This document shows, one piece after another, positions 40,235 through 52,925 of a stretch of DNA of 64,000 nucleotides (the first letter of the stretch is position 1; each line of letters opens with the position of its first letter). The stretch comes from Glandiceps talaboti (lineage: Eukaryota > Hemichordata > Enteropneusta > Spengelidae), in NCBI RefSeq assembly GCF_964340395.1, contig NC_135549.1, positions 22,747,342-22,811,341 on the forward strand, in the 5' to 3' direction. The position numbers and the translations under genes are program-made. The notes below the pieces were generated by a model that was given only the letters and a program-made list of their open reading frames with translations, was not told the origin of the DNA and did not search any database.

Positions 40235-41008
40235 GGACTGGTTGTAAAGTAAGTATATTTATTAGTCAATCATGTGTCTGTGATGTGATGAATACAAACA
40301 CGAATTATAGCAACGTATTACATTTCAAGTGGCTTGGTGAAAAAAAAAAAGTCAATTGGATTGCTTAAGCCAATCACGGATAAACATCGTATATTACTGT
40401 GTTTTAAAACCCCTATGACATTTCAACAAATGACTTTCAATAATGATAAAACTCGATAAAACACTATTGAATTTAAGGAGTGTTTTATAAATTATATTGT
40501 CTTGAATTAAGTCTGGCAGTATTAAATGTCTCCATGGCAACCAGTTAAAGATGTACAATTGGCCTTAACCCACTTTTAACAAATAGTACTATCTTTAACC
40601 GCAGTCAGAGAGCCACAGCCTTAAAGTTGTGTGGTGCATAGGAAGTCATGGTGTGTGTATAAGAGGTGGGTATGGGGTGAGGGAGGGTCAGGTTAGGGTT
40701 CAGTTTTTTACTATAATAGTACATCACCCATATATCAGAATATGATTGTACCCTTTAGCCGTAAGATCCTACAAGATCCTGTAGTTGTATATAACCAGGG
40801 AATCACATATCTTAGGGAAATGAGACAGTTTTAACTATCTCCATGGCAACACATGATTACTATGATAGTAACACAACATTAAAACTACAGACGTACTTCA
40901 GTCTTTGCCAAAAAAATGTTGACAATATATTGTATCTTATCTTTACAACATGTAAATCTAAAAATTGTATGTATGGCTCACTGAGATAAATATAACAAAA
41001 CTATTTAC

Positions 41009-41148
41009 TCGTAAAATACATCCCATAATACTGAATGTTAAGAAGCTGATGAATCCACGCTGACAAAATGCATCCCATAATACTTTGTTCAGAAGCTGAT
41101 GAATATAAACTCTACACTGACAAAATGTATCCCATAATACTTTGTTTC
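41009..41148 (+). repeat. Tandem repeat, about 55-65 bp unit, three copies
   Basis: The block ACAAAATGCATCCCATAATACTTTGTTCAGAAGCTGATGAAT recurs with small changes, starting at about 41015, 41062 and 41119. Confidence 0.88.
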
Positions 41149-41489
41149 ACTATAATTACATGATGATTGAATACATCAACTGCTGTCTACATTCTATCCA
41201 TGGGTATATCAGAAGTGAGTTACTTTGAATTTCTTCTGTTTTCGCACCCAGAGACTTTTAAAAAGTTATGATGTGTAAATTGTCACTGGGTAGATGCTTT
41301 CTACTGTATAGACACATCATCCAGGTTGTACCTCTTTTCTAATTACAGAGGAACGTGTTTGTTTAAGCATATATTCAGGTAATAAACTGTACGACAGTTT
41401 ACAGCTACATCGTGGCTTTTTCACAAGTGATGTTACTAATAGTCCCCCAATAGCTGTAAATATCAAGGCCTTAAATCAAATGTTACTAG

Positions 41490-41702
41490 TTTCATACGTT
41501 GAAATGTGTAGTACCAGGTAATAGCTAAGTCTACAAGTACACTAACAAGTATACCTATAATGCCTGCCTAGTTTCACACATTGAAATGTCTAGTACCAGG
41601 TAATAGCTAGTCTACAAGTAAGTATATCTATAACACCTGCCTAGTTTCACACATTGAAATGTGTCGTACCAGGAATTAGCTAGTCTACAAGTATACTAAC
41701 CA
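41490..41702 (+). repeat. Tandem repeat, about 75-80 bp unit, three copies
   Basis: CTAGTTTCACACATTGAAATGTGTAGTACCAGGTAATAGCTAGTCTACAAGTA occurs three times, starting at about 41487, 41568 and 41640, separated by TATACCTATAATGCCTGC-like spacers. Confidence 0.9.
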
Positions 41703-41844
41703 AAGAAATTTAAAAATGCTGACATTTTCAACATCTGAAGTAACAGCTTGTAAACCCTGCCAAAGGCGCTGAGAGTCACTGTCTTTAAATTGTTCTTCAA
41801 GTTTGTCATGATATTGCAATGTCTAATAAAGGGAATTTTATTTT

Positions 41845-43240
41845 GGAAATCATTCTAACAAGAAGGGAAATCCAGTATTGATACATAAATATACTAATTT
41901 ATTCCTGTACTTTGAACAATAGCCTGTGGTGTAAATAATTATCAATTGGTACATATTACATCAACCATTTCTGAAATGTGAATAGTTCATATCTGCAGGA
42001 CTGATGTATAGTGGAGAGGGTTTACAAGGAACAAAAGTATAAAATTATACACGCTCAGATTTTTCTGCACAGGTGGTTGAACATAATAGGTCCTGTTGAT
42101 TATATTAATAGTTTAACCACCGACAAGTATTAAGTTGCATTTGTTGAAATTTAAAACTCAAACGCAAAATTTTCAATAAATGCTGTGCTGTATCAATGTC
42201 TCTCTGATCAAAATGACAAATGTGTGCAAGATGTGATGCTATGGTCAATTGTGAACAATTTGCATTTCAAAAATGGTTGATGTAATATGTACTGATTGGT
42301 AATTGTTTGTACCACAGGCTATTGTTCAAAGTACAGGAATAAATTAGTATATTTATGTATCAATACTTGATTTCCCAGTTCTTGTTAGAATGATTTCCAA
42401 TTGTCAAGTTCAGAGGTTGTTCATAAGTCAATGAAGGACAGAAAAAAAAGTTCTGAAACATCTTACAAATACTAGTAAAGTGACTATTATGATAAAGATA
42501 AACTAAACAGGTTGTGTAGAGGTGGTTAATACTTATAATACATATGCTTCAATGTATAATAAATGGGATGGGAAACATACAAAATGTATATTAACCACAC
42601 ACCTGTCCACCTGACTATCATTGGAATCTCAATTTCAAGTGTTTGTCACGTTTTCAAGAGCGTAAATACAACATATGATTGACTATCGGAGGCATCTAGT
42701 CATACATCTGTCTACTTCATTGTTCTGATATGTCTCACATGTTGCACACATTTCAAGCTGAGAGACAGTTGATACAGCACAGCATTTATTGAAAATATTG
42801 TGTTTGAGATTTAAATTTCAACAAATGCCACTTACAGCCTTGTCGGTGGTTAAACTATTAATATAATCAACAGGACCTATTATGTTCAACCACCTGTGCA
42901 GAAAAATCTGAGCGTGTATAATTTTATACTTTTGTTCCTTGTAAACCCTCTCCACTATACATCAGTCCTGCAGATATGAACTATTCACATTTCAGAAATG
43001 GTTGATGTAATATCGTACCAATCGATAATTGTTTACACCACAGGCTATTGTTCAAAGTACAGGAATAAATTAGTATATTTATGTATCAATACTGGATTTC
43101 CCTTCTTGTTAGAATGATTTCCAATTGTCACGTTCAGAGGTTGTCCATAAGTCAATGAAGGACAGAAAAAAAGTACTGAAACGGGTTGTGTAGACGTGGT
43201 TAATGTTAATAACATATGCATGTATGCTTCAACTGTTGTA
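41845..43240. repeat. 1.4-kb palindromic cluster: inverted arms plus a direct partial copy
   Basis: The arm at about 41845-42235 recurs in inverted orientation at about 42715-43124. Identity is very high over the outer 280 bp (for example GTATTGATACATAAATATAC, GGACTGATGTATAGTGGAGA and TAGTTTAACCACCGACAAG) and lower toward the centre. A third copy of the outer part lies between the arms at about 42262-42560, in the same orientation as the right arm. It shares GGTTGATGTAATAT, AGGCTATTGTTCAAAGTACA, CATAAGTCAATGAAGGACAG and GGTTGTGTAGANGTGGTTAAT. There is no ORF of note. It could be a foldback transposon or a rearranged satellite. Confidence 0.92.
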
Positions 43241-43501
43241 TCTGTTGGGGAGGGGGAAGAGGTTTAGTAAGGGTATGCACAGCCCCCGACCCGATCTTAG
43301 ATCACTTTACATGCAGTCTAAGTAATAGTAATATACCCACATTTGATCCAAGTTAGATTGGTTTTATTTTAGACTAAGACACTTGCCAGACAATCCTATT
43401 TTAGACCAGGCTCCCCAAATATATACCCCATCTTAAACCATTACCTAAAAGCATAGCCTGGAAAGTGACACATCCCTATGATACCAGTTACTTCAAGTGC
43501 T

Positions 43502-43511
43502 CCCCCCCCCC
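43502..43511 (+). repeat. Poly-C run (10 C)
   Basis: A run of 10 cytosines following the palindromic cluster. Confidence 0.8.
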
Positions 43512-43807
43512 TCATCTGTTCTAATTTAAAATATATCTCTCATCAGTAGGTCAATGTTCATTGCATCAGTTGACCTTCATGTATAAGGATGAACTCGTAA
43601 TTAGTGCAACAACCCCAGAAATGTAATGACTTTGACAGGTTTGACCATCTCCTTTCAGTGGCTGTACTTTTGAAAGTTCATAGGCAACATGACACTTGAT
43701 GGAGAAAGAACAAGTGTGCAGTATTCTCATAACAATATGATAACCTGTGTGGTTAAACGTCTAAGTCATCCATCTGTTCATGTCATCACAAGAAAAAAGG
43801 TTGTAGA

Positions 43808-44072
43808 CGTATGAACCACCGTGGCCAAACTTGGACTTGACATATGAACCTCGGTGGAAAAATTTGAACTTGACCTATGAACCACAATGGCAAAACTTGA
43901 ACTTGACATATGAACCACAGTGGCCAAACTTGAACTTGACCTATGAACTACAGTGGCCAAACTTGGACTTGACATATGAACCACAGTGGAAAAACTTAAA
44001 CTTGACCTATGAACCGCAGTGGCAAAATTTGATCTTGATGTATGAACCACAGTGGCAAAACTTAAAGTTGCC
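43808..44072 (+). repeat. 33-bp tandem array, about eight copies
   Basis: The unit is CTTGACATATGAACCACAGTGGCCAAACTTGAA with substitutions. Being a multiple of three and lacking stops, it is open in frame on the plus strand as an 11-residue repeat (LNLTYEPQWQN) and on the minus strand as a serine-rich repeat. There is no start context, splice-site support or family match, so I treat it as non-coding minisatellite. Confidence 0.93.
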
Positions 44073-44399
44073 AGTTTTATGCTGAAAGAGTAAAAACTAG
44101 TTAGCGAGAGTAAATTATGATTTGAAAAAAACCTGATCATGTCGTCAAATGAATAGGTTGTTGAAGTTGCCAGCATGAACTGAGTCAGAACTAGTTTTAA
44201 AAAAGAAAGAAAGGAATGTTGACTTAAAAAATGGTTAACATGTTGTTTACTTTCATAATTTATTTATATAGTTGTGTAGGAATTGTGTATAACTTTATAT
44301 GATACCAAAGTTTTCAAAATTTTATTTATTGACAAGTGAATTTGATTAAACAAAGAATTCCTGTACAAAGTAAAGGGTGCTTTACTTGTATTACTTCCA

Positions 44400-44715
44400 T
44401 GGAGATTTTACGTATTTGAGAAAAAAAAAATAAAATCCCAAAAATTGTGAAGTCTCGCAAGAAATAGTGGATGCTGAAACTGAAATCAACTTAAACAGAC
44501 AATATAAAACTGTAATGGCTGTACATCTGATTAGAAGAAACCAATAACACAGAGACCATATGGAAAACAACAGAAAGTATAACTACCTGAACTAGACACT
44601 CACATATGAAAAAAAATATATGTATGAAAAATAAAATAAAAAATCTACCTACCCCCACCTATTCTAAAATTGAGCGTATTGGAAACCACACAATTTTCTT
44701 TTTTGTTAGGCCTTA
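44400..44715 (-). mobile_element. Dispersed MITE-like element, copy 2 (opposite orientation)
   Basis: Read on the minus strand it starts TAAGGCCTAACAAAAAAGAA, then AATTGTGTGGTTTCC, AATTTTAGAATAGGTGGGGG and TGTGAGTGTCTAGTTCAGG, ending at TTTCTCAAATACGT. It matches copy 1 (8768-9135) along most of its length at about 80% by eye. This copy keeps the outer TAAGGCCT end on the side where copy 1 lacks it, and lacks the other end. Confidence 0.8.
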
Positions 44716-47489
44716 GCCTAAGAGTTCTTTCACTCACTTTTTGACTGTGTGTACATAATGCAGTATGCTACCTTATATTGCAATGGCAATCACACCATCA
44801 ACATTCTGTGTATCAATATAACCTTGAAGGCTCAAAAAACTGATGTTTTAGTCATGTCATTGTAGAATGCTAGAAGACTGTTACTTCAGTCTTGTCAAGG
44901 GAATTTATTGGCAAAGTCACAGTGTATGAAATCCACTGGTGTCCCTTGCTTTGAACACATGTATGCAAGTGAAAGTGCATAGTGTGTCCTAGTACATAGT
45001 GTGAAAGTGCATATAGCCTTTACATATCTATCAACATACACGTAGTCAGTAATCTACTACAGTCCATCACTAGTACAGTTTACCAATTGACAAACAGTCA
45101 AACCTGAACCACACAAACAAGCATGTTGTGCACTCTGAAAGTTTGAAGGCCAAATGTTGGAGAGGAATTTTTTCAGGTAAACAGTGAAACCAAGTCAACA
45201 TATATTCTCATATTTTGCCATTTCTGAATCACATGGTAAAATAATGAGGCAAATATAAAAGCTGATAATAGCAGTTTGGAGATTGAAAATTTAGCTGTCT
45301 TCATATTTTTTTTTTTGGTTTGAAGTGACATACCATATTCAAGTATTATACTGATACAGCATTAGCAATGGAGTCCATTAGCGATGTAAACAGTCACAGT
45401 GTGGAGATGAAATGGACAATAAAGAGCTCTTTAGGTCACATAATGGCTCATAAAGATTATTGTAAATCAATACTTGGGTACAGGACTTGTGATGACCAAG
45501 AAGGTTGCTAGGCGAAGACATGAAACAAAGCCATAATTCGGAAGTATCATGCCACGGATACACGAGCCATTTTTGAAGGGCGTGGATTATGTATGTATGT
45601 TCATTTTTGACATCATGTATGACATCATGTACATTTATAGTAGTAGTAGTGGTACTTAGGTTACAGTGACACACAGTGATACTTGGCGGCAAAAGACCTC
45701 AGAGAATGCTAATCGTGTAAACTTTGTAATTACTTCCATTCTGTAGTTGTACACATACATATGTATCGTTCACTTTTATCAACTACTTGCAACTGTTATC
45801 TTGTTGCTATAACTGTTATGTCCGTCATAACATTCGGAATTCTTGTTGCCAAGTGAATATCGTTGTTGGCCATAATTTGACAGGTTTATATGTTGTGATG
45901 GTTTCTTTCAAGTCAAAAATGCTCTTAGACTAGTCTGTATCATCATTATAACAATTGCTGTACCAGCTACCAGTACACAGTTAACTATTTGATCATTACC
46001 AGAAAAAAATCTGCTCAAAGTCACTTTAACCTTTGATGGTGGGCTTTGAAGTCATAAAGATATACCGGTATATTTAAAGGGGCACAAGCTGAGTTTTATA
46101 CATTTTGGGACACTATAATTTTTGCTGCTTGCCTTAAAGGCACTCGTAGTATTCTACTTACTGAAGCATACTTTACCATCATCTGAAATTGGCTGAACTC
46201 AAACCTGGTATTGAGATATAACTTATAAACAATCTGATGAATCTATGAAAGTGTAAAGGAAATCCACCCATGCAAGCAAAAGTTCTAAGAATGCAAGAAG
46301 ACTATTATTATGTTACAGAAGGCATGCATCAATATTAAGAAATAAAATAGAATATGTAAACAAGGTTTTATATAAGTTTTTTTGTAAACCTTAGTTTAAA
46401 AAAAAGTTTATAGACTCAGTCTGTGGCCTTTTTAAAGAACTATTATTACATAATTATTTTTTAAGTACATGAAGTAAATTGAACATCAGATTTGTACACA
46501 AATGTTAGGCGGTTGTATTTTTTTTAGATGAATGTTGCAAAAGTGCCGCGAAAAGTTATCTTGAAATGTTATCCACTTATGACTTTATTTTTACTGAGAA
46601 CAAAATGTGATGACGTTGAAATATGGCTTGCTTGATAATGTACCACGGAGTTGTCACAGTTAGTTAGGTATTTAATACATAGAAAAGAAACTTAATAGCC
46701 AAATATAGTACACTGTACTGATACAGAAATGAAACAAGGTAGCTAAACAGACAGGGTGTATATAACAGCAATGGATAGCCCAAAGTCAAGATTGTATAGT
46801 GAATAATGTGTTGAAATGATAGCCTGTATATAGGGTGAAAGTATGACAGTGAGTAATCACTCTCCATTTATTCCTATGACCCAGCTAGTCAAGCCTGTAA
46901 CTGTTTATTCTATTCCCACAGTGGAAAGTCACATATCAGTCTGGCTAAATGGTGTGATACTTCCACAGTTGTGGTGAACCTGAATTGTCAACAAATGACA
47001 GCACTGACCAAGCCGCATATCGTGTCGTACTTCCAACAGAAATATTTCATAGAGTTGACCTCCATCTTGTAGTAATAGAAAACTTGACCCAGCTTAGATT
47101 TTGGGTAGATAAAGAGTAAATCAAAAAGTACATATGTTTCATCTTGAATCTACTACATATGTGTTTCATTTCATGAGTAATTCACTTTTCCACATGTACA
47201 AGGTTTTTGCTACTTCCAATGGACTAGTTGTAAATTTGACATGTCAGCAATAATAAACAAACCATAAATTGCCTAATATATGTGTTCACTTTATGTCTGT
47301 TTATAGTTTCACATAGACAGTGTACTTCTCAAAGTCATTTTATACTTAATGGACTGATGGTAAAATAAATTCACTATAACAACAATAAACAACCCATAAA
47401 AATTGTGAATTGGAGACTTTTTTTGAATGGTATATTAAAATCACAAGCTGTAGTGATGTGGACAAGGCTTGACAGTGGATGGACAGGGG

Positions 47490-47780
47490 GTACCCCCCTT
47501 ATTTGAGTATATTTGGGGTGCGTTTTTCTAGCCCTTTGGTCTAAAATGAGGTCAGTTTTTTTTCGAGCTGAAGAGTCTAAAACAGGGTCCACTTTTCATT
47601 ATTTTTGATTTTGCTTGGGCTAAAATGTAGTCCATTGTCCATTACCAAATCATAACTGTGCCATTAATTGTCCCAAAATGTTGCCTCCTTAGGAAAGGTC
47701 TAAACTTTCATCTTGTCTAAAATAGGGTATTGATTTTTGGTCAAAATGGGTCTAAAATGGGGCCTGGGGTTTCCAGCACT
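47490..47780. repeat. Probable dispersed repeat rich in GTCTAAAAT motifs
   Basis: GGTCTAAAATGAGGTC, GAGTCTAAAACAGGGTCC, GGGCTAAAATGTAGTCC, TGTCTAAAATAGGGTA and GGGTCTAAAATGGGGCC recur at irregular spacing. A region at about 43330-43450, read on the opposite strand, has similar GTCTAAAATAGGATTGTC-like motifs. This is a compositional or weak family resemblance only. Confidence 0.4.
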
Positions 47781-47823
47781 GGCCACACACCCCAACCAGA
47801 TCTGGCCATTGGTACCACCTCTG

Positions 47824-47848
47824 GGGGATGGATGGATGGATGGATGGG
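47824..47848 (+). repeat. (GGAT)n microsatellite
   Basis: About five GGAT units next to GTACCACCTCTGGGG. Confidence 0.9.
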
Positions 47849-48504
47849 TAAAACACTATCACTGTAAGCCAAGAGTCAATCCATGGATGGTCATAGAAAA
47901 AAACTTTTGGTAATGCATAATGATATATTTTAGAACATTTAGAAAACATCCTTTAACTGCAAGGGAAAGATGTTTTATAAGTGTTCTAATCTAACTAATA
48001 ATATACAAATTTTGTACTAGGACCATCCACAAATTGACTCTTTATAGCTCACAACTTCCTAGTGGCCGTGCAGTAAAAGCAGTGTTGATACTGTGAGTTG
48101 GCTGAACTAAAACTGATCACACACAGACACACACACACACTGTGTACATTGTAGTGGCAAAACAGTGTATTGCACAGTAAATTTCCACATTGCCCATCTC
48201 CTGTGAGATTGTAAATCTGTCAGCCACCAAGTGCAACCATGCACTGTTTGATATATTAAAGGAAACATTCCAGAGTATTTGACTTTGTCAAGACTTCCTG
48301 TCATTTTAACTAGTAGGGCAGGAAAAAAACGTGAGGATTGAGTTATGGTCCCATACCACTAGTGGAACTGGTACAGAACACTTGGGTATTCAACATCATT
48401 GATGCCTGGGCTTCTACTAGTCTTGTTATTTATGTGAGAAAGGATGGATATCATGGTGATAGTTTGTCCTGCATCACATTCTTCTGTCCTGGTTTCTGTA
48501 AGGG

Positions 48505-48652
48505 GTGGACAAAAGGGGGTTGGTAAAACATTCCTGACAAGGGTTGGCAAAACATTTCTATTAAACACGGGTTTGCAAAATATTACTCAAAAAAAGGAGT
48601 TTATAAAACATTTCTGAAGAGGGGTTGACAAAACTTTCTGAAAAGGGTATGT
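48505..48652 (+). repeat. Degenerate tandem repeat, about 32-bp unit
   Basis: Five degenerate copies of GGGGTTGRCAAAACATTTCTGA followed by an A/G-rich spacer. Confidence 0.8.
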
Positions 48653-49389
48653 CAAGCTATTTCAAAACATGTAAATGCACTTAGTCTATCATTCTACCTT
48701 TAAAAAGTTGTTGCAACTAATATTTCTATTCAGCGAAAAGTTTAAGTGCTTCAGTGAGTGTATTTGATATGAAATAATCAAATAGAAATTATAATTGTTT
48801 GTATTTTAGACCCAAATAGGAAACATTTCTTGGGTGATGTGTTAGAGAGAGATAGCAAATTAGAATGGAGACATATATACATTGTTGTGAATAGTTGTCC
48901 AGCGTTAACATAACGTGTGACCACTTTGTGTGATAATTTGTAGTCAAGTACTTGGTAGTGAAAGATGTAATACCGACCTGGGTAAATAGTATTAAATGAA
49001 TCAACACACTTGACAAAACCTTCACTTGTGACTGTTAAGTGATGATATGATAGTGACAAGAACTGCCACTCTGTGATGACCTCTCTGCTAGTTGATGATA
49101 AATACCACAGATACCTATGTATACATTTGACAAGGTTATAGGCCTTTCCGACGCATGGCCAAAGCTGTGGAACCGTCCGAACAGATTTTTAATGACCGTA
49201 CCCCACTCCATACGTATATTAATGATATTTCTTGTACAGTTTTTGTACTATAGTGTACAATTTAATCTGAAATCTGTAATGACGCATCTGTCTATTAGTT
49301 GATATTCACTGTCAGAAGACCTTTTATATAACTTTAGCTCAACTTGTTTGTAGATACTAAAACAAAATACTAATTGATCAAACTGCACC

Positions 49390-49645
<256 letters not shown>

Positions 49646-51419
49646 AATTTATCCACATATGATTGAAATGTACCTATGGATTTTATCCTGGGCATGTTAC
49701 TGTGCAGAGTATACGTTGTGTTTTCTATCTTTCTGAACAACTTCTGTGTTTAATTAGGATCTTAGCACTGTGCAAAAAAAGCCTGTTGTGAAAGAATCAC
49801 TTTTATGAGTCTTCTGTTCCTTGATTTATTACATCAGGAAAAAGATGGCTGTAAACTTTGAATTCTTCTTGAGAAGGAAGCTGCATAGTAGACATGACTC
49901 TTTCCTTGAATGGAAACCAGTGACACTGTGTACCTAATTTTATTGATGGTCTGTGTGTGTATTCAGATGCAAAATACTATCTCTGAGCTATGCAAAGTAT
50001 GAGGGCTGGTTAAATTGCTGTCATAACCCCTTTAACTTGTAGTCATATACTGTTTAATTCAAAATTTCATTTTACATTCTATGTGTTGATTGACTCTCAC
50101 ATTATGATCAACCTTATAGTCGATACTTTTTACGCCATCGTTTGTACATCAGTAAAATCAGGTGATGATTTCATTTTAATCTGTCACTGGTGTAAAAAAA
50201 AACACTGCATTTTTCTGTCATTTTTATCAAATTCCATCGCAATTAAGTATGCACGTAGTTGAGGGACTCGTTAAAATATACCAAAAAATGTACCAATTTT
50301 AAAGAGATGGAAGTATAAGAACATTGCCCTTGTAAATAACTGACTTGCATAACTCTGTTTGTAAGGGGACCCTGGAATGTACAGTGCATAGCACTAAGAA
50401 CATCCTGGCATTCCGTCAAGTCCTGCTGGTATAATATTATACCAGCTATTCCATGCTATTACATAGTCAACTGACATGGCATTGTGCCTGTATTCCGTTG
50501 TGTCCGGTCTATCAGTTTACTCTATTTACATACTTTTGAACGGATTTCAAGGTTGATGAACATTTTTTCAAATAAAAGATGGCTTAGAAGATGTGATATG
50601 AAGAAGTTATGCAAATTGATTCAATTACTGTCATTTCTCTTTCTTTCAATTAGTCATTAGGTGAAATACTGCCCTCTGTTGATCAAACAAAGAACACTCT
50701 TTAGTGGTGATGAGTGACATGATCACAATATCTCAACACATCGCGATCTTATTTCTGCTGAAAGAGAAAATATTGAATACAGAAAACAATAATTTAGTTT
50801 ACTTTCACATGTAATATTCGTACGCCATTCTGCACAATGAAAATTGTGTGCCAAAGAAATTGACACACAAAAGGTTGACCATTGATTGATTGTATAAACA
50901 TGTGACAGTTTTACAACAGCCGACATCAGACCGCAGACTAATCAGATCCTATTACAAACAGAGAAAATAAAGAAATGAATTGGATTGCTAACACTTGGCT
51001 CAGAATGTTGGAACAGGAGAGACTTGTCTTACACACCATGGCTTAATAAGAACAGTTTAATGGTTTCTTTATGTGTACATGAATGATAGGGGAACTGGAA
51101 ATATGTTTGTGAATGTGAACTGTTATTTAAAGTGGCCATAAAACTATTCTTATCAAAGGATTGAATGTAATGCAAGTCGCTGTACTTCCAACATGCTGTG
51201 CCAAGTATTTTATTAATCCTATTCAGTTGTTTACTTTCCCTGTTCGTAACAGCCGTTCTGTTCATCCACAGTCTGATGTCAGCAGTTGTGAAAATATTAT
51301 TGTCTCTCATCCTTTAAATTTACTGTCTGTTGAATTTTTGTCGTGAACTAAAATCAACGAAAGCAATATTGGTAAAAAGTTTTAACACCAGTTTTGATAT
51401 TTTGTATTTTTTTCAACAG

Positions 51420-51500
51420 CAAGCTTTCAATGCTACAGCTGTGGTGCGTCACATGCGAAGACTTGGACTGCAAGGCTCTGTGGACAACGGTAAAGACTAA
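51420..51500 (+). CDS. CAMK1: CaMKI exon: calmodulin-binding helix and probable C-terminus
   Basis: After the acceptor TTTTTTTCAACAG the exon reads QAFNATAVVRHMRRLGLQGS and then VDN, the second part of the Ca2+/calmodulin-binding segment (QAFNATAVVRHMRKL in vertebrates). Two ends are possible. A GTAAAG donor after 51489 would splice in phase 1 to a further exon. Reading through gives only GKD and then TAA at 51498-51500, with a canonical AATAAA at 51616-51621. I annotate the read-through form because no convincing downstream exon was found. Vertebrate CaMKI proteins have longer, variable tails. Confidence 0.85.
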   Translation, partial: QAFNATAVVRHMRRLGLQGSVDNGKD

Positions 51501-51504
51501 CTGG

Positions 51505-51538
51505 TTAGTCAAGTCAAGTCAAGTCAAGTCAAGTCAAG
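51505..51538 (+). repeat. (TCAAG)n pentanucleotide microsatellite
   Basis: Six or so units of GTCAA just after the last CaMKI exon. If the read-through terminal exon is real, this lies in the 3' UTR. Confidence 0.93.
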
Positions 51539-51615
51539 CTAGAAAAGAAGAAAGACATCGAGTGGCTTTCCATTATCTTTTATGAAGTTAAAGAGAAGGG
51601 GTTTTTAGTAGTTAG

Positions 51616-51621
51616 AATAAA
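51616..51621 (+). terminator. Candidate polyadenylation signal for CaMKI
   Basis: AATAAA 116 bp after the in-frame TAA of the last CaMKI exon. Position and canonical sequence fit, but there is no transcript evidence. Confidence 0.45.
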
Positions 51622-52559
51622 CCTTTGGAGTTTGAAAAGGAAAATCTTGAGTTAATGTTTAGAGTCCAAAAGAAACAAAAAATATTTTCTTATACTAAGT
51701 GTCTGAACGAAACCTGTACTGTCACTGTTAGTGTGTGCCAATTAAGACTTTAGACAACAACTCCTTCTCAATATTTACCCAGGATTCCCTGGTTTCCCAC
51801 AATGCACCAGTCAAATGAAGAGTTACTCGTAGGTCAAAGGTCGCTATTTTCGAAGCATTGGAGGCAGTAATATCAGACCATCGTGTACTTTATATATACC
51901 TGATTTGAGCCTTTTGAAACTATTTCTGGAATCCATGATTTTAACTTCAATTATTTATAGGCCAAAAACAGAAATACTTTGCATGTTTTTACTCCTCATA
52001 TTGTCATCAATTGCAACTGTTACTTTCAAACAACTCTATGAAACATGTTGTTGTTTTTTTGTAGTCGTCGTATCTCTTCGTTTCTAGTTTATGTTTATCC
52101 AAGTCTTGAAGTTTGCGATTCTCTTTGTGTCGGTTGTAAAGTGTGGCTATTTTTTTGGCCAGAAACTCTTTGTTTACTGGGAAATAGTATGGTCTGGTTC
52201 TATTTCCTCATTGCATATTCTAAAGTGTATACAACCCTTAACACTCAAGTAAAAAATTGAATACATTAATTTGCTACAGTCATTTATAACAGCCATATCA
52301 GACGTAGTATTACTATTTCAATATATTGCTTTTAATTATCAGCCCAGCATGTGATGTCTGTCAGTGTAATCAATCTGTAAACAATGTTAGCAGTGTTAGC
52401 AGTGCAAAGCAAATAAAAAGTCTGACTGGAGTGTATACATATAGGTGTCATGAAACACTGTCTAGATCTTATTGAGAGCCAATATATAATCACTGTTGTG
52501 ATGCTGTCATTCACTGTAACCAGTGTGCTTTTTGTTAGCAGAAAACACTTTTTACAAAG

Positions 52560-52925
52560 TGGTTAGATTAGAAAGGCCACATACTAGGCTTATACATTAA
52601 CCCATAACACCAAAGTAAAGTGTTTTCTGTATGTACCACAAAGCATCCATATCAAGTGTAAAAGTATACTGTTTCATTTGCTAATTGACTACATTAGAAA
52701 GGCCACATGCCTGGCTTGTACATAAACAGTATACTTTTAAACTTGATATGAATGCTATAAACGAGTGTAGCACATCGAGAAAGTGTTTTACTTCAGTGTT
52801 ACACGTTGTAATTAAACTCATTGAAAGAGTATACTTTTACACTCCGATATGACTGCTATGGATAAGTGTGACAAATACAGTAAGTGTTTTACTTCTGAAT
52901 CAGTGTTACAGGTAGTACAATCCAT
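52560..52925 (+). repeat. Mixed inverted/direct repeat cluster
   Basis: CATATCAAGTGTAAAAGTATACTGTTT (about 52650) is inverted as AAACAGTATACTTTTAAACTTGATATG (about 52724). The second block and its flank recur directly at about 52829-52912 as AGTATACTTTTACACTCCGATATGACTGCTATGG...GTGTTTTACTTC...CAGTGTTACA. TTAGAAAGGCCACATRC.GGCTT also occurs twice (about 52567 and 52692). Confidence 0.85.

Noticed and set aside
45378-45692. 104-codon minus-strand ORF
   Set aside because: No recognisable motif; composition resembles translated non-coding DNA.
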